A stretch of 18,776 nt of DNA from Paenarthrobacter nitroguajacolicus JCM 14115. Lineage in GTDB: Bacteria; Actinomycetota; Actinomycetes; Actinomycetales; Micrococcaceae. The position numbers and the translations under genes were made by a program. The DNA lies in the NCBI GenBank assembly GCA_001313365.1, contig BBFS01000100.1:1-18776 (forward strand), read 5' to 3'. Shown in pieces: positions 16,208 to 18,776 of the stretch (its first letter is position 1; every line of letters starts with the position of its first letter). Below the pieces are notes generated by a model. It did no database searches. It was given only the letters and a program-made list of their open reading frames with translations, and was not told where the DNA came from.

Positions 16208-16998
16208 ATGCGGAAACACTGGAAGCTACTAGCAGCGGTAGGGACGGTGATCCTGGTCATCGCCATTGCCGTCGTCCTGCTGAACCCGCCAGCCCCCGGC
16301 AGCCAAGCAGGATGGCCCCAGCTCCCTGCAGGCGTCCGGGAAGTTCGGATTCCCCCCCGTCTCCGGGATCAAGATCGGCGAAGGCGGGACCAAAACCGCC
16401 AGCGACGGCAAAACACCCGCCGGATACAACGGCACCTGCGACTCCGCCGCACAAGCGGCGAGCAACTATGTCCGGCTTATCCGCGATGTGAATAGAAAGA
16501 CCTGGACTACTCAGAAGGCAGCCCTGGCCGATGTCTCAGTACCGGGGGTCTTGGCTGCAAGAAGCTACTGCTGTAGGGGGATCTTTTGACTGCCAGTAAT
16601 GAAGCATCGTCCCTCGGGTTCGACGGCGGATGGTATGACCGCACGGACGTCGAAGCGGGAGGCATGTACCGTCTGGTGAGTTGTGACGAGAAGAAGACCT
16701 CCGTAGTTCAAGTTTTCATTGGATCGGTGAGCGCTCAAACAGCGGGGGGGATCCCCTAGCATCCTTTGACACGGTTTCCATGGAACTTACATGGGCAGGC
16801 GATTGGAAGATCTCTGATCTCCTGGTTGCCGGGCAAGACCGAGATTTCGGTGGCCGCGTAAAGGATAAGGGCCCAGGCGGCGCAGTGGGAGACGCCTCCA
16901 CAGCGACAGTACCGACACTTACCGATTCCCTGATTAACACCCTCTTCGAGGGCAAGAGCAGGGAGGGGTGGATCGAATATGCGAACGCTAAGCGCTAG
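16208..16998 (+). CDS. Membrane-anchored transfer protein (VirB8/TcpC-like?), frameshifted
   Basis: ATG 16208 with GGAGG about nine bases upstream. N-terminal anchor KLLAAVGTVILVIAIAVVLL. Then, in other frames, SGKFGFPPVSGIKIGEGGTK, DSAAQAASNYVRLIRDVNRK, SWLQEATAVG, NEASSLGFDGGWYDRTDVEA, YRLVSCDEKKTSVVQVFIGS and MELTWAGDWKISDLLVAGQD, ending WIEYANAKR. Frame changes lie near 16315, 16535-16590, and at G run 16744-16750 (seven, five fits). About 260 residues. A single helix plus an NTF2-like beta domain (strands with WYDRTDVEA and WAGDWKISD) would fit a VirB8-type scaffold. It overlaps the next gene by 20 bases. Confidence 0.6.
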
Positions 16999-18776
16999 CA
17001 GGACGATCCGTCTCGTCGCGGTGTTACTGGCAATGTTCCTTGGGTTTGGGGGTCGTGACTGCCGGCCCGGCGCAGGCCGCTGATGAGGTGAGCAAGTCGG
17101 AGAATTTGAACGCCGACCAATTGAAGCGCCTAGCCGGCCTCCCGGAAGACCAGCGAAACGGCATACGGGATCGCCTTAACCAAGAGCTGGCCAAAGGGGT
17201 CTGCGCAAACCCTGCCTCAGTCTTGCCTTGGGCTTGGGGGATTGCGAGACGATCTCCGCTAAAGCATTCGGAACGTTTCTCACCACCCCCCCGAAAAGGC
17301 CTTGGATTACAAACCGAATCGGGCATGGTCAGCTACTGTGCAGGCTTGGCTGCCGCCAAGGTCTCCGGCGCTGCCCTAACGGCATGTTCTGCTGAGTCCC
17401 TTTGGAAGAAGTTCTCCCCAATTGCTGGGGCGGTGGCGCGCACGGTCATTTCCGCGATGCCTGGTGGTCAGGTGGTGTTGGGCACCGTGGATACGGTGGC
17501 GTTCATCGCGAACGCAAAGGATGGGTTTGAGAAGTTCGCGAACACGGTCAAGGCCGAGGGCGTGAAGACGACCAACGAGGTGTTGAACAACCTTTTGAAG
17601 GTCTCTTCGTTCCAGGTTGATGACGGGTTCCGGGCCACGTGGGCTACGTTCGCGGGTATCGGCATTATTGTCATGGCTTTGATGTATTTCAAGCTCTGGA
17701 AAGACGTCTCGAACGAGGACATTGATCTGGATTCCGCCAGGGATGCCCTGTTCTGGTACGGACCGTTGTCGATAATCCTGGTGTTGTTCGGCCCGCCGTT
17801 GGGTTATGTGATCAACGGCTGGTTGACGCAGGCTACCGAGGCATATCGTTCTGGACCTCCAGCAGGGTGACGGATTTCGGAGTCGCCATTTCCCGGTTCG
17901 CTTCCTATGAATCCAACGGAGCTTTCGGCCCGTTGGCGGCGGTGTTGTTGTTCGGGCTGCTGTTCATCGCAGCATGGGCGATGCTGGGCTTGCTGGCCTG
18001 CAGCCGTTGGCCCTGTATCTGCTTGGCCTGGGCATCGCGTTGATGGTGGGGTTCATGATCCACCCGAAGTACCGCGAACGAGTGGGCAAGGTCGGTTCGT
18101 TGTGGATCGGCATCTCGCTTTCGAAACCGTTGCTGTTGCTGATCATGGGAGCGGTGTTCAGCTACATTTCCACGCGCCCGGCCTTCAGCGGTCAGGGCGT
18201 GGACGATGGCATGGTCAACGCCACGTCCGTGTTCCTGGCAGCGGCCGCGATGTGCCTGCTGGCCTTTGCTCTGCCGATGCTTTACAAGTACGTGCCCATC
18301 CTCCCTTCGTCCTCGACCAGCTTGGGGGGGCAGGGACGTCAGTCAGTTGCCGGGGGGGCGGCCATGGTCGCCGGGGGCAGGGGGCGGCGATCTCTTCCGG
18401 GATCCGGCAGAAGCGAACCGCTCAGGTTCAGTCCGGTCCCCCCCACGGTGCCCGGGGTGGGATCACTTCCGGTGGCGGTCCAGGGTCTAACGGTTTGTCG
18501 GGCCCGGCAACGCCTCGGAGGGTCAGGGCAGCTCAGGCTCAGGGCTTGGTTCCCAAGGATCCGGGATCTCGGGTCGCCGCAGTGCAGCATCGAGGATCCC
18601 CCCCACCGCACAAGGCACCTCCACCGGTCAGGGCGGCCAGGAGCGGCCGGAGACCCGCACGATCGGGGGGGAGCTGCAGAAAGCCGACCGTGCCGGAACC
18701 GGCGGGGGGGCCAAAGCAGCACAAGCGCTGAAGACCGGGGGGGCCGGTGCGGTGGGCCGGGGGGGTTCGGCAAAGG
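16979..18776 (+). CDS. TrbL/VirB6-like polytopic channel protein, 3' end outside the window
   Basis: ATG 16979 with GGGAGGGG upstream; signal peptide RTIRLVAVLLAMFLGFG then VVTAGPAQAADE. Extracellular region with paired cysteines (VCANPAS, SYCAGLAAA, TACSAES). Core KDGFEKFANTVKAEGVKTTN and about six helices: TFAGIGIIVMALMYFKLW, YGPLSIILVLFGPPLGYVIN, LAAVLLFGLLFIAAWAMLGL, LALYLLGLGIALMVGFMI, KPLLLLIMGAVFSYIS, and VFLAAAAMCLLAFALPMLY. Frame changes at 17048-17052 (five, four), around 17240-17310, near 17835 and 18000, and at 18373-18384. After the last helix the protein is Gly/Ala/Ser/Gln-rich and cytoplasmic-like. I recognise this from actinobacterial conjugation clusters as the TrbL-type pore. 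Partial. Confidence 0.72.

Noticed and set aside
1..18776. Poly-G/C tracts as phase-variation switches
   Set aside because: Some forty such tracts in replication, partition and transfer genes would make a plasmid that hardly ever works. The uniform direction of the errors fits a technical cause better.

Overview
The window looks like part of a circular or linear plasmid, or an integrated plasmid-like element, from a high-GC actinobacterium. The closest feel, from recall of protein families and not from a search, is Arthrobacter and relatives (Micrococcales). Evidence is the GC-rich coding, the ParA plus small ribbon-helix-helix ParB pair, a primase-type replication protein, a serine resolvase, and an actinobacterial conjugation operon. 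No tRNA, rRNA, CRISPR array or complete insertion sequence was seen.

Layout. 1-2410: minus-strand pair of an AAA ATPase and a membrane-anchored beta-propeller protein, with a palindrome in front. 2411-4582: a TetR repressor, its operator, and a divergent membrane protein/SRPBCC pair. 4700-6280: a serine recombinase with a res-like site upstream, coupled to a four-helix membrane protein. 6367-7546: minus-strand membrane protein and a small helix-turn-helix-like protein. 7619-9541: parB and parA (minus), with a family of AT-rich TAGGTC/CTAAAAG palindromes on both sides, plus one small plus-strand gene. 9586-11417: replication protein of the archaeo-eukaryotic primase type (minus), preceded by a strongly structured leader. 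11595-12272: a small ribbon-helix-helix protein and a winged-helix regulator (minus). 12493-18776: plus-strand transfer operon with closely spaced or overlapping genes: unknown winged-helix-like protein, two-domain cell-wall hydrolase, lipoprotein, MinD/ParA-like ATPase, small two-helix membrane protein, VirB8-like anchored protein, and a TrbL/VirB6-like channel protein cut by the window end. No relaxase, VirB4-type ATPase or coupling protein lies inside the window.

How it fits: recombinase, ParAB and Rep form the maintenance backbone. The regulator and palindrome cluster at 12.3-12.5 kb sit between maintenance and transfer. The 12.9-18.8 kb genes build a wall-penetrating DNA-transfer channel.

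Sequence quality matters here. Most genes are broken by frameshifts, and at many sites the protein can be restored by shortening a G or C run by one or two bases. G/C runs of exactly seven are far more common than runs of six. I therefore treat most breaks as probable sequencing or consensus errors and describe reconstructed genes; coordinates span the full reconstructed gene.
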